Shown here piece after piece: positions 1 through 10,479 of a stretch of DNA of 64,000 nt. The DNA comes from Juglans regia (taxonomy: Eukaryota > Streptophyta > Magnoliopsida > Fagales > Juglandaceae): NCBI RefSeq assembly GCF_001411555.2, contig NW_023361231.1, positions 62,001-126,000 on the forward strand. The letters are read 5' to 3'. The position numbers and the translations under genes are program-made. A model generated the notes under the pieces. It did no database searches and was not told the DNA's origin. It worked only from the letters and a program-made list of their open reading frames with translations. Within the stretch, counting starts at the first letter, position 1. Each line of letters starts with the position of its first letter.

Positions 1-952
1 TGGAGGAGCTCCGTGTGGCTGAAGAAAGGGCTACTGGCTTTGGGTAAAAGGGAGGAGGAAGGGGGAGCTCATGGTGGTGCTCAGTGACCTGGGTGGCCGT
101 GTACGGCAGCGCTTGGAGCTGCGCATGGTAAACCCGTGCATGAGGAGATACGTGCGTGCGATCTAGGGAGAGGGTGGCTGCGAGATGGAGGGTCGGTTCG
201 GTGGTGGGAGCTTGCCAGCTTGAGAGGAGGCCGTTGGTGGTGGTGGTGAGGCTGGGCAAGGCACGACGGTGTCAGGTTGAGAGAGGGAGAATCGGGTGAG
301 GGGGAGGAGAGCTTGCAGCTTACGTGTAAAGGAGAGGGAAGAGAGAGAGAGGGAAGGGAAAAGTGAGGGAGAAAGAGAGGGGGCTTGGGTATTTCATCCA
401 GACCCTTCATCTTGGGATCTTCAAAGTGATCTAGCGGTGGACTTTAAATACTGATTTGAAAATACGTAAATATTAACTTAACTAAAAGCACTGAGAGGAA
501 TTAAGATATAATATTATTTAAATTAAATTTTAGTTTATAAAATAATATTATTTTATCATTAATAAAATGATGAAGTCTTATTTAATATCTTTAAAAGAAT
601 TAAACCATTTAATATATTAGAGTTTTCAACATAATTTAAATCTCATAATATTTTAAATAACTGAAATCATTTTAATAAAATGATATTAAAATAATTTCCA
701 ACAATTATAATATTTTTGGAGCTCTTCAAAAATATTATAATTGTCTTATTTAAAATAAGCTTGGTTCAATAACACTGAAAATACTTCATATAAATATTTT
801 CAGGGCATTTAAAATATTCGAGGGCTTTAAAACACTGGACTTCCTTTAGAAATCACTTAAGATCTTTAAAAACAAGCCATTGGGATTCGGCACGCATAAC
901 GAGACTCACAATTGAATTTTTTTACGTCAGAAAGAAGGAGTAGGGTGTTACA
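1..952 (-). mobile_element. Partial LTR (family F), minus strand
   Basis: Read on the minus strand this begins TGTAACACCCTACTCC at 952, the usual TG start of a Ty3-gypsy LTR. It runs off the left edge, so its other end and any TSD cannot be checked. Positions 1-400 are purine-rich on the plus strand and give a Pro/Ser/His-rich 109-residue frame on the minus strand (81-410). The same composition recurs inside the other LTRs here (near 43.3, 48.0 and 61.6 kb), so I read it as leader sequence and not as a protein. Confidence 0.6.
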
Positions 953-1530
953 TCTCATATTCTTAAAATTGTTAAAACATATGCCTCTGATCTTGGTTAT
1001 GAAGTAAAAATTATCAATTGATTCCGAACAGATTATCAAGCCTGAAATCAAGTAGAGAGAGAGAGAGAGAGAGGGCAAGTGAGGAAGCAGAGTGAGGCAG
1101 TCCAAGGATGATCTAGACTTAAATCAAGTAAATTTGGACAATGAATTATGATGAGATTAATTGAGATAAAAATAAAAAACTGAATAAAAAATTATTTTTT
1201 ATATTAATATTATTTTAAAATTTTAAAAAATTGAATTATTTATTATATTTTATATAAAAAATTAAAAAAATATGATTATTAAATTACATAATTTTTTTAT
1301 ATCAAACCTAGCCTCAATAGCTCGACTTTAGTAGACAGAGTGAGGCGTCGAGGTCCTTTAGACCAATTAGCAATACCTTGATTTTTCACTAAGAGAACCA
1401 ATGATCGAATCTTTCTTCTCGTATATCAAAAAGGTAGACAGAGTAAGGTGGTGGATGGCCACGTAGAACATAACTGTTCACTTTGTATCAACAGTAGATG
1501 AGTGGGCTTAACTTTTCCATCATTTGGATG
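953..1530. other. AT-rich spacer, no gene seen
   Basis: Mostly A+T-rich with a short GA tract at about 1054-1073. No coding frame or family signature was recognised. Confidence 0.6.
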
Positions 1531-1545
1531 TGCTTAGGTTTAAAC

Positions 1546-3065
1546 CTTTTTTTTTAAATAACCTCAGTATTCATTCATTGATCTGAAACAGAATTACAAG
1601 TTTTTTGCTTGAACAAAATGCTCTCAATACAAGTTGGAGCCTCTTTTATCCAAACAACTTCAGAATGTAAAAATAAAGCTTCTTTGGGTAGAACATGTGC
1701 TGCTTCATTTGCTGTTCTATAAACAAACTTAACACTTCATTGGTTTCTTTCCCTTAACAGATTCTTTGCATCTTCAATAACACTACCATAGCTAGAGTAG
1801 TCTTCTTTTTCTTCATTTATTGCATTAACTATAACTTGAGCATCATCTTCAAACACAACTTTGCTAAAATTGAGGTCTGTACAAACTTCCAAAGCTTTCT
1901 ATATGGCATAAGTTTCGGCTACTGCAGGATCTAATACAAACCTTCTCTGTTCACCAACAGCAACCATGATTTCCCCTTCCTCGTCTCTAATAACCACCCC
2001 AAGTCCCACCTTTCTTTCTTTTTTTATCAACAACTGCATCCCAAATTTTCTTTATCAAAACTCTCCCTTGGTCTGCTCCACAAAGGATCCCCACCTACTG
2101 CTCTTGTATCTACAGTTTGCCTTACATTCTACTAGACTAGATAGAAAGTTCTTAATTCTTCTCTAGCTAGATTCATCACTTGACTTGGACTCTTGAAGAT
2201 GCCTTGAAAAATAAATTCATTTCTTCTCAGCTAGGTAATCTTCATAACCATAACTATCTCTTCTAATTCTCTGTACTAACCTTCTCCACCAACCTTTCCC
2301 ACGGTGCTAACATATCAGCTTCATTTAAGCTCCATTTTTGTATCACAGTAATTGATTCTAATCAAACATCTGCTGTTGCTAGGTAGTACCATATTACGTG
2401 TATTGCTGTTTCAACACCACTCTTGCAAATTACACACTTGATCTTTTGTAATTCCCCTCATATATAAAGTGTCTCTTGTAGCTAACAATTCTTTTGCAAC
2501 TTTCCACAAAAAGAATTCTACTTTCCCTGGAATGTTCAGATTCCATATGCCCCTCCACCTATTCTCCCCTTCTCTTCCATCTGAGCATTCACCCTTCGTT
2601 GCCTCTTTCCTACTCATTTCCAGCTGATAAGCACTGTTGACAGTAAACTGGCCTTTTCTAGTGTAGCCCCATATCAATTTATCCTCAGCATCCATTTTAC
2701 TAATAGGTATACTGCATATCTATTCTACTTCTTCTTGATAGAAAATGTTCTTGATCAGTTATTCATTCCATTCCCCACTAGTGATCAACTCAGAGACTTT
2801 TGCTTCTTTGTCCAGAATTGTGCAATGAGATTGAATACAATAAGAAGGAGTTGATAACCACTTCTACCCCCAAGTTTTTGTACTTCTACCATTCTTAACC
2901 GTCCATCTTAATCCTTTTTTCAACAGATTCAAAACTCTCCATACACTTCTCCATATATATGAAGGTCTGTCCCAATTTTGCTTCTATCAAAGAAACTGTT
3001 CTGAACTATTTCTCATTAAACACCTTTGCTGCCATACTCCTCGGATTCCGTAAGAACCTCCGCCT
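1546..3065 (-). mobile_element. 5'-truncated LINE (plant L1-type), minus strand, with TSD
   Basis: The minus strand encodes the last part of a LINE ORF2. In order from 3065 downward come the segment after reverse transcriptase, a zf-RVT zinc-binding region with the frame 2695-2411 (motif WNLNIPGKVEFFLWKVAKE), and an RNase H domain of the RVT_3 type near 2060-1620 (VGLGVVIRDEEGEIMVA). Several stops and shifts break it. A T-run at 1547-1555 is the poly(A) tail read on the plus strand. The flanks 1531-1545 (TGCTTAGGTTTAAAC) and 3066-3080 (TGCATAGGTTTAAAC) are a 15-bp TSD with one mismatch. The reverse transcriptase core and everything upstream are missing, which is normal 5' truncation by target-primed reverse transcription. 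Confidence 0.88.
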
Positions 3066-3080
3066 TGCATAGGTTTAAAC

Positions 3081-3634
3081 TTGGATTACTTTCAAAAACC
3101 ATTTCATTTCATTTTAATAAATATTTTTTAATTTTTAATTTTTAAATTTTTAATTTTTTTGTGAAATTATTACATAATTATTATAATTTTTATAAACTTT
3201 CAAATAAAGTACAAAAAGCAATCCAATTTTTTCAAATGTCAAAATAAAAATAATACTAAAAAATATTCTAACAATATTTTAACTTTATAATATTTTTATT
3301 CAATTCTTATTTTCATCTATGTAACAAAACGAGACCTTAAAAGTCCATGTGAGTCTGCTTAAATTTTTGTACAATTGATAGTTTATCTTCCCTAACGCTT
3401 GTACTGTAATATTAATATTATTTGTAGTCAACATGAACGCATCAAGCTAGAACAACCAATATTTGTATTCAACTGATATTGCAGTCTGATGATGTTTGTT
3501 TTTTCTCTCCTAAAGTTGTTCAGAGATGAGCCTCTGATCCATACCCTCCATCATTTTTATTTTTTTTAAGAAAAAAGACATTACACAAGCTATTCCAATC
3601 CCCTAAATAGAAAACTTAAGCATTTCTTTGAGTT
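3081..3634. other. AT-rich spacer, possible Tourist MITE remnant
   Basis: Positions 3090-3336 are A+T-rich and end AAAACGAGACC followed by TTA, like the right end of a Tourist MITE. A convincing left end near 1509 was not found. The remainder to 3634 holds no recognisable gene. Confidence 0.4.
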
Positions 3635-3637
3635 AGG

Positions 3638-3652
3638 CACTACAACACAATT
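3638..3652 (+). repeat. CACTA left terminal inverted repeat
   Basis: CACTACAACACAATT matches the inverted right end (CACTACAACAGAATG) at 13 of the first 14 bases. AGG precedes it. Confidence 0.92.
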
Positions 3653-3930
3653 GCTTTTTAGTGACGGTTGGGACATTCTGACAGTCCCAAGACCGTCACT
3701 AAAAGGTATTTTCTGTGACAGTTTCTGGAAACCGTCACTAAAGATAGAATGAGATTTTTTTACGTTCCAACGTATGGGAAATATACGTTCGAATGTTATG
3801 TCTGTTTACGTTTGAACGTAAAATGTTTTGGCGCAACCATTCGAATGTTATTAATTAACGTTCGAACGTAAAATGTTTGCGCCAATGTTTGAACATTAAG
3901 TAATAACATTCGAACGTTCATTGTAAATTT
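3653..3930. repeat. CACTA left subterminal repeat array
   Basis: It opens with three GTGACGG/CCGTCAC units in both orientations (near 3660, 3692 and 3730). These are followed by variants of ACGTTCGAACGT, with an exact copy at 3858-3869. Subterminal arrays of this sort bind the TNPA-type protein in En/Spm elements; the binding role here is inferred. Confidence 0.8.
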
Positions 3931-4221
3931 AAATTAAATGACTTTAATTTAAAAATTATGTGGTTTTTATTGTGCATAATTTGTGAACAAGTCTAAAAAA
4001 TTGAATTGTATATATTTATATATACACAATTTGTAATATATAAATATATATTTATATTTATATATATTTGAAATGCAGTGATTTAGTATTAAAGTTGGAA
4101 AATATAACATCAAAGAAGATTAAAAATTGAAATAAAAAAACGATAGAAATATTCAATAATATTTTTCGTTACAAATATTAAAAATAAAATACAAAGTTTG
4201 ATATAATGTAGTAAACAACAG

Positions 4222-5406
4222 TCAGATGATAACGTTATCCGCAAAAGTCGAACTCTGTACCTCCTCAGTCAAGGTATCAACCTTGTCGTTGAGGATAGTT
4301 ACACGATGGGTGAGTTCGGCAACAGACGTCGATATAGCCTCGAGCGATCGATCGATCTTATGATCGATATACGCAGTCAGCTGTGAGATGACCGCATCAA
4401 CCCAAGCAGGCCGCACATCTCCTGCAGATGTACTCGGCGTATGCTGACTACTACTCCAGACATGACCTGGCTCAGGCTGCGTCTGAGGAACTAGATCCTC
4501 TACAGGGGGTGGCCAACGTCCCCTCCCCTGTCCAATGCTACGTCGATGCGTGGTCATGTCGAGGGGGCTCATCTGATCTTTGACCGGCTCCTCTGGCTGG
4601 GTCGGCACTCCCCGTGCAAGTAATAGTCGGCTGATTAGGACACCGCATGGGAGATTATCCGTGGAGACAATGCACGCCTCGTAACGGATCCTCTCAAAGA
4701 TGTGCAGTGGCAAATCTATAGGATCTCCACATGCCACTCGTATAAAAAATTGTGCCTGAAGCCGACTAAATGTAGTTTTATGAGCCACGGGATCGACATT
4801 TGTTGCAACAATAAGGTGCAACATGCGGAAGAAATGCAGCAGATGGTTCTGGTTGAAGGCGTTCTTCCGCTCGATCTGCATGCGATTCCTCCCGGTGAGG
4901 ATGTAGAAATCCTCGTTTCGGTCATCATCCCGAGCCTCGACGCCAGTATCCTCAGCCTCTGACTGGCCTGCATCACTGGCTGATGCTAGCTCAAATGGGC
5001 GGCCAGTAGATGATGTAGAAGTGCCTACATCCTCACGGGGTGTTGAGTGTGCAGATATCTCAACTCCTCGACGAATCCCGAGGTGCTCACCGATGACATC
5101 TGGTGATACCTCAATGGAAACACCGCGTACAGTCACGGTGTGAGAGGATGCATCCTGAGGCATGTCACACATCCTCATATAGAATTCTTGAACCATTGAG
5201 GGGTATACCTTCCCCCTCGATGTGCAGATAATTCCCCAGCCTCTATTGATGAAAACATCTCTCAGGTTCGTCTGCTGCCAACAGAGTTCGTCGAACTCAT
5301 TAATCAGGACCTCTCGCTCTACCATAAAAGTACGAACTCCGATACAGGCAGTGTCCGACGTGGCTCCTTCCCTCCCTCGTTTCCTAGTATGCAGTGGAAG
5401 AGCCAT
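4222..5406 (-). CDS. 394-residue protein of the putative plant transposon protein domain family, carried inside the CACTA element
   Basis: An open frame starts with ATG at 5406 and ends at 4222 without interruption. Residues about 25-75 (ending RGKVYPSMVQEFYMRM) and 185-265 (FNQNHLLHFF, LPLHIFERIRYEA, LPCGVLISRLLL) fit my memory of the plant 'putative plant transposon protein' domain found in many transposon-linked genes. A polar linker separates the two halves. The last 60 residues (VDAVISQLTAYIDHKIDRSL onward) look like a coiled coil. The start is supported by a TTTTCAG|GAT acceptor just upstream at 5409-5415. The gene runs opposite to the transposase remnants and towards the left end of the element. 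Its molecular role is unknown. Being open while the transposase genes are broken suggests recent gain or retained constraint. Confidence 0.72.
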   Translation of the reverse strand: MALPLHTRKRGREGATSDTACIGVRTFMVEREVLINEFDELCWQQTNLRDVFINRGWGIICTSRGKVYPSMVQEFYMRMCDMPQDASSHTVTVRGVSIEVSPDVIGEHLGIRRGVEISAHSTPREDVGTSTSSTGRPFELASASDAGQSEAEDTGVEARDDDRNEDFYILTGRNRMQIERKNAFNQNHLLHFFRMLHLIVATNVDPVAHKTTFSRLQAQFFIRVACGDPIDLPLHIFERIRYEACIVSTDNLPCGVLISRLLLARGVPTQPEEPVKDQMSPLDMTTHRRSIGQGRGRWPPPVEDLVPQTQPEPGHVWSSSQHTPSTSAGDVRPAWVDAVISQLTAYIDHKIDRSLEAISTSVAELTHRVTILNDKVDTLTEEVQSSTFADNVII

Positions 5407-5409
5407 ATC

Positions 5410-6360
5410 CTGAAAATAGAAAAGGAAAAAAAAATTATTTACATTAATGCATTTTTTTGTATTAATTTTAAGCTGCTCTGCATTAACGTTCGAACATTTT
5501 ACCTTTAACGTTCGAACGTTAAAGATAAAACGTTCAGACGTTTATTTATACGTTCACATATAAAATAATGTAAATAAATTTACGTTCGAACGTAAAACAA
5601 ATACATTCAAATGTAAAACATAGACGTTCGAACATAAGCAGTAAATAAATATTGGCTGACGTACGTTCGGACTTTTATGTTATACGTTCGAACGTATTTG
5701 TTTTACGTGTAAACGTAAATACGAACTTCCGAACATCGAAGCATGAATAATGTAGAAAATGACTACGTTCGGACGTTATAATTAAACGTCCGACCGTATG
5801 TGATTTACGTGCGAAAGTAAAATATTTACGTTCGAACGTATGTCGTTTAATAATATTTAAAAAGTAGTACGTCCAGACGTATACATTAAACGTTTAGACC
5901 GAAAATTGATGAATATGACGTCCGAATGTAAGACAATGATTGTTCGAACGTAGAAGCTGTAACGGCTCTGTAATTTAAACGTCGTACGTTCAAACGTCTT
6001 GATGAAACGTTCAAACATTACGACGCAGAATGGCTGAGTGACTCAGCCATTATTGAAATCTCAAAAATTTCTCTACGCGGTTCTAAATGCCGAAATGTCA
6101 TCATAGAAATGAAGTATACACTTCAAGAAATATTTCTACGGTAACTATTTGGACAATGGTTGGCCGTGGTGGCCGGAAAATGGAATTGAAAATCCGGCCA
6201 CCACTTATCCGATTTTAAACAAAACTCAATCCAAATCTCAATAAAATGCATGTTATTTGAAGAAAAGATGAATGCCTACCTTTTAGTGACGGTTATGGCG
6301 GAGTTGACGGCGGCGGTGACGGAGGCGTGGCGGCGTGCAACGGAGTAGACGATGGTATAA
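5410..6360 (-). other. Probable 5' leader exon and intron of the 394-residue gene
   Basis: On the minus strand a GC-rich leader (about 6360-6280) ends CTAAAAG|GTAGGC, a plausible splice donor at 6279. A pyrimidine-rich TTTTCAG acceptor lies at about 5410, only a few bases before the ATG. The implied 0.87-kb intron contains many ACGTTCGAACGT-type repeats. Splicing is predicted from sequence only. Confidence 0.45.
5484..6010. repeat. Internal array of ACGTTCGAACGT palindromes, block 1
   Basis: Exact copies lie at 5508-5519, 5582-5593, 5684-5695 and 5828-5839, with more than a dozen one- or two-base variants between them. The block lies within the predicted intron of the 394-residue gene. A further exact copy is at 6431-6442. 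Confidence 0.85.
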
Positions 6361-6442
6361 TTTTGGAAATGTCGTTTCGACGTTTGGTTTTGGCCTTATA
6401 TATAGATAACATTCGAACGTAATAATAATTACGTTCGAACGT

Positions 6443-7320
6443 TTGTCAATTTAATTTCCAAAATATTATCTATAATATTTTATATTATAAATGTTTATGT
6501 TATATATTAGGATGTTATATAATATTATTGACAATTAGATTAATTGGTTTTTTTGTGAATGCTTGTTATATTTCTAAAATTTAGCAATATGTTTATACAT
6601 GTTGTTGTGATTTTATGCTTACTCTTGAAATAATTGTGATTATTGTTTATGAATTTTGTGAATAGTTTATGAGTTTATGGTGTTTATTGATGAATTAATA
6701 TGTGTATAAATATTGTTGTGAGAATATTGTGAATATTGTGTGATATGGATTTAAAATATTGTGATTATTATTTTTGAATTTTTATTGAATATGTTTAACA
6801 AGAAAGTTATAAGTTTATAATCTTAATTTTAAGTAAAGATTAAAAACATTTAATATATAGATAATATGAAGTTTAATATAAAACATGGAGTAAGTATATA
6901 TAATATATTCATACTAATTTAGTTAGAATATGATTATTATTCAAATTATAAGTATAATATAAATTATGTCTTAAAAAAAATAAAAAATACAGGACCGACT
7001 AGCTAGCTAGCTTGGTGATCACGTTGTAGTTGCGTACCTTCATTTGTTGCGTTTGTGGCTATGAAGTTGGCCGTACGTATCTTCAGACATCAATGTAGTA
7101 TATAATATGTAGTATATATATTATATAATTTGTAGTATATATATTTAATAAGTAACAATTTAATATATATTATTGATTTATATATATGGTATAGTTTATA
7201 TATTATATACATTTATGTTCTCATTTAAAGTATTATGCTATCATACTATACAATGTAGTATATAGTTATAGATATATAAAATGTAGTATATATATTATAA
7301 TATTATAAGTTAGTATAGTA
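6443..7320. other. AT-rich segment inside the CACTA element, no gene seen
   Basis: Very A+T-rich, with repeated TTGTGAATATTGTG-like phrases related to those at 8.2-8.7 kb. No frame or RNA gene was recognised. Confidence 0.55.
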
Positions 7321-7812
7321 CGGATCGTACGTTCGAACTTTTCAAGTTAACGTTCAAACGTTAAACTAAGAGGCGAGAAATTTTCCGCTCGATTAAGGTA
7401 TCTGTGTGATTATTCAGATGTTCGGATGTTTATACTATACGTTCGAACGTTATTTGCTGAAAATCACTAGAAAATTATGTACATCCGAACGCCAAATCTG
7501 CTAACGTCCGAACGTTAGTTAAATTAGTGCGGGAAATTTCCCGCTCAAATATGGTAACACTTTGATGAAATATACGTTCGGACGTTTAAGTTAAATGTTC
7601 GAACGTTCATCTGTAAATCTACGAACGTTCGAACGAAAAATTGTGATACATTCGAACATATATAAGGAAAATGCGGGAACTTTCCCCCTAGATTTTATGT
7701 TATATCATAAGAAGGGTACGTTCGAACATGTACTGTAAACGTCTGAACGTTCTGGGCGGGAATAATTTTAGAATATAACGTTCGGACGTATAACTTAAAT
7801 GTTCGAACGTTT
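7321..7812. repeat. Internal array of ACGTTCGAACGT palindromes, block 2
   Basis: Dense variants of the 12-base palindrome, with an exact copy at 7439-7450, interspersed with GCGGGAAATTTCCCGC-like phrases near 7375, 7540 and 7672. It lies just upstream of the presumed transposase leader. Confidence 0.8.
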
Positions 7813-7841
7813 AAACTAATAATTTTAGAACTTAATCAGTA

Positions 7842-7885
7842 CGCGCACGGGAGGAAGCAGATCATTTCTTCTTCTCCCGTGCGCG
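7842..7885. repeat. 12-bp GC-rich inverted repeat
   Basis: CGCGCACGGGAG (7842-7853) and CTCCCGTGCGCG (7874-7885) are perfectly complementary around a 20-base loop. They stand immediately before the purine tract that probably marks the transposase leader. Confidence 0.75.
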
Positions 7886-7936
7886 CAACACAGAGAGAGA
7901 GAGAGACTTGAAAGTTGTTTCGCCCGAAGCTCCTGC

Positions 7937-7943
<7 letters not shown>

Positions 7944-8018
<75 letters not shown>
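7944..8018 (+). repeat. (GA)n tract in probable transposase 5' leader
   Basis: About 75 bases of uninterrupted GA dinucleotides, followed by TTGAGTCTTG|GTAAGAAA at about 8036-8053, which resembles a leader-exon donor. An acceptor ATATATAG lies just before the ATG region at 10067, so a 2-kb leader intron is possible. Confidence 0.6.
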
Positions 8019-8020
<2 letters not shown>

Positions 8021-8169
8021 TAGAGTCAGAGAGAGTTGAGTCTTGGTAAGAAAAAATTTTGATTTATTGTCTTTTTATGAATTTTATGATATTTATATTG
8101 TGTTTTTGTTATAGAATATTTCTAATAAATTAGTGTTGTATTTTTTTGAAGGATTGGTTGTTTTGGGAA

Positions 8170-9345
8170 GTTGGAAGATTTTGATTTGTAAGAGGATATT
8201 GTGAGTGCTAGGTATATTTCTAAACTTTATCAATATGTTGTTGTGATTTTATGCTTACTCTTGAAATATTGTGATTATTGTTTGTATAGTTTGTAAATAG
8301 TTTGTGAGTTATTGTAAATATGTTGTGATATGAATTTGAAATATTGTGTTTATTATTTTTGAATGACGTTTTGAAAGAAACATTATTAGAAATATATTGT
8401 CATTAGGCTTTGTTAATACATGTTTATTGCTTACTCAAGTTTAGAATATGTTAATACATGTGGCATATTATTTTGTGAATATATTGTAAGTTATTGTGAA
8501 TATATTGTGATATGGACTTGAAATATTGCTATCATATTATTTGTGAATGACGTTTGAATATGTTTACATTGTTATAAATATATTGTCCTTAAGTTTTGTT
8601 AATACATGTTTATTGCTTACTCAAGTTATAGAATATGTTAATACATGTGGCATGTTATTTTATGCTTACAATTGAAATATTGTGATTATTATTTGTATAG
8701 TTTGTAAATAGTTTGTGAGTTATTGTGAATATGTTGTGATATGGATTTGAAATATTGTGATAATAATATTTCAAATTAAGTAATAACAAATAAAAGTAAC
8801 TCTTTAAGAATTATAATAATTCAAATTATATTATAACCTTTGAAATTTAAGTATGATAATTAAAATAGGAAACTTTAAGAATAGTAATAATTAAATATTT
8901 ATAATAATATTTGAAATTAAGTAATAACAAATAAAAGTAACTCTTTAAGAATTATAATATTTAAAATTATATTATAACATTTGAAATTTAAGTATAACAA
9001 TTAAAATTATACTTTAAGAATGATAATAAGTAAAATTATAATATAACCTTTAAAATACTCTTCAATAAAAAAGTCTTCAACCTACTAAATAAGTAGAGTT
9101 GGAATATGTAAATATACTTATTTATTATAAATTAAAGAGAAAGAAAATAAGGATCAAATAGATGCTTATATAAAAATTAAAATTTAAAATTCAACTTTAC
9201 GAATAGTAATAATTAAAATGTGATAATAATATTTGAAATTAAGTATAACAATTAAAATAACTCTTTACGAATTATAATAATTAAAATTATAGTATAACCT
9301 TTGAAATTAAGTATAACAATTAAAATTATACTTTAAGAATGATGA
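8170..9345. repeat. Degenerate AT-rich tandem duplications in the CACTA interior
   Basis: Phrases such as TTATTGCTTACTCAAG, TTAATACATGTGGCAT and GTTATTGTGAATATATTG recur two or three times between 8170 and 8760. Between 8760 and 9345, TTTGAAATTAAGTA plus AACTCTTTAAGAATTATAAT recur about four times. No coding frame was recognised. Confidence 0.6.
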
Positions 9346-9346
9346 T

Positions 9347-9524
9347 CTTGTACACAACGAGAGAATATTATCTTGAAGAAATGTTGGAATTTCAATTTAA
9401 TTGCTTGACTGTCATAGTCTCTTCGGCCTTGAGAGTTGTCAAGGTCGGATAGTTTGTGACGGTTAAGTAATTAGACTAAAATTTAAACATTTCTTCAAGA
9501 TAATTCTCCCTCATTGTGTACAAG
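9347..9524 (+). repeat. Long hairpin, candidate small-RNA precursor
   Basis: A 68-base left arm (9347-9414) is complementary to a 68-base right arm (9457-9524) around a 42-base loop. By eye 56 of 68 positions are Watson-Crick pairs. Five more are G-U in the plus-strand RNA, giving 61 of 68, with a perfect 19-bp core at 9367-9385 (ATTATCTTGAAGAAATGTT). The size and bulge pattern resemble a plant pre-miRNA, and miR820 of rice is a known miRNA carried by CACTA elements. Whether this one is transcribed and processed cannot be told from sequence, and an old inverted duplication is the alternative. Confidence 0.7.
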
Positions 9525-10066
9525 ACACGAAACTTAGGTTCACTTAATCTTCCATCTCTCTTTAGTTTAACAATATAACACTACTTGAAGGTGACATTGT
9601 TAATTTAAACAACATGGAGATATTGTTTGTATGATTTTTTTATAGATGTGTATGATATTGCATAAATACCCTTAGACCCGTTTGGAAATCAGTGTACATT
9701 TATGTGTCCATTGATTCCTGAATTGTCCAGTGTGGACAGTTTGAGATTATATTATCTGTATTGCACATTTTTGTTACTCGCTACTTTCCACGTTTAATAT
9801 GAAGTTTCGGTGTCTTCTTCTACTGTTCTTCGGGTATACTGTTCGTAGGGTCACAATCCTGATATTTGAACATGTATACTTGGAGAACTATGGGGAGGTG
9901 CTGCCGAAATTTCTACTAACGTGGAAATTAGTAGAGTGATGAGATTTGTGCAATATGGAGAATATAATCTCGAATGGGATAGGATCAACTACCTTATCAA
10001 AAAAGTAATGAGAATTGGAGCATGACATGCATGTGAATTTTTAATGTACGTGTTATTAATATATAG

Positions 10067-10477
10067 ATGTTTTTAGAAATGGACAAAGATTGGATGCGTC
10101 TGGACGATAGACTTGGAAATGATTACGTACCCTATGTACGTGGAGTAAGAACCTTCATTGATTTTGCACGAGCCTCTGCTGATAGTCGTGGTTACATTAA
10201 GTGTCCATGTCGAGGGTGTAAAAATTTGTGTGCGATAGGATTGGATAAAGTAGAGCGTCATATATTTCTGAACGGTATGGATCTGAGGTATACGCGGTGG
10301 GTACTGCATGGTGAGCCGTACGAAGGGTCAGCAGATGTATTGGTCGATCATCACAATTATTTGCGGCACATGGATGATGATTATGAGCATGATGAGATTG
10401 AGGAGATGTTGGGTGACATTGGAGCTGTGATGTTTATGGATGAGGTTAACGACAATGAAGAAATGTGCCTCCGCTAA
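10067..10477 (+). pseudogene. CACTA transposase N-terminus (transposase-associated domain), truncated
   Basis: The frame gives MDKDWMRLDDRLG (second ATG at 10082) followed by the Transpos_assoc zinc-binding signature CPCRGCKN with a later H (RHIFLNGMD, YTRWVLHGEP). This domain is the usual N-terminus of TNP2/TNPD proteins of CACTA elements. An acidic tail follows (DDDYEHDEIEEML) and then a stop at about 10477. The large tnp2 catalytic domain that should come next is absent, and the neighbouring sequence belongs to the TNPA-like gene. The catalytic part has therefore been lost by deletion. Confidence 0.85.
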
Positions 10478-10479
10478 GT

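Noticed and set aside
81..410. 109-residue Pro/Ser/His-rich minus-strand frame
   Set aside because: It lies in an LTR leader with biased composition, and equivalent frames occur in every LTR leader here.
1509..3336. Tourist MITE around the first LINE
   Set aside because: The right end AAAACGAGACC-TTA is convincing, but the left end does not form an inverted repeat with it.
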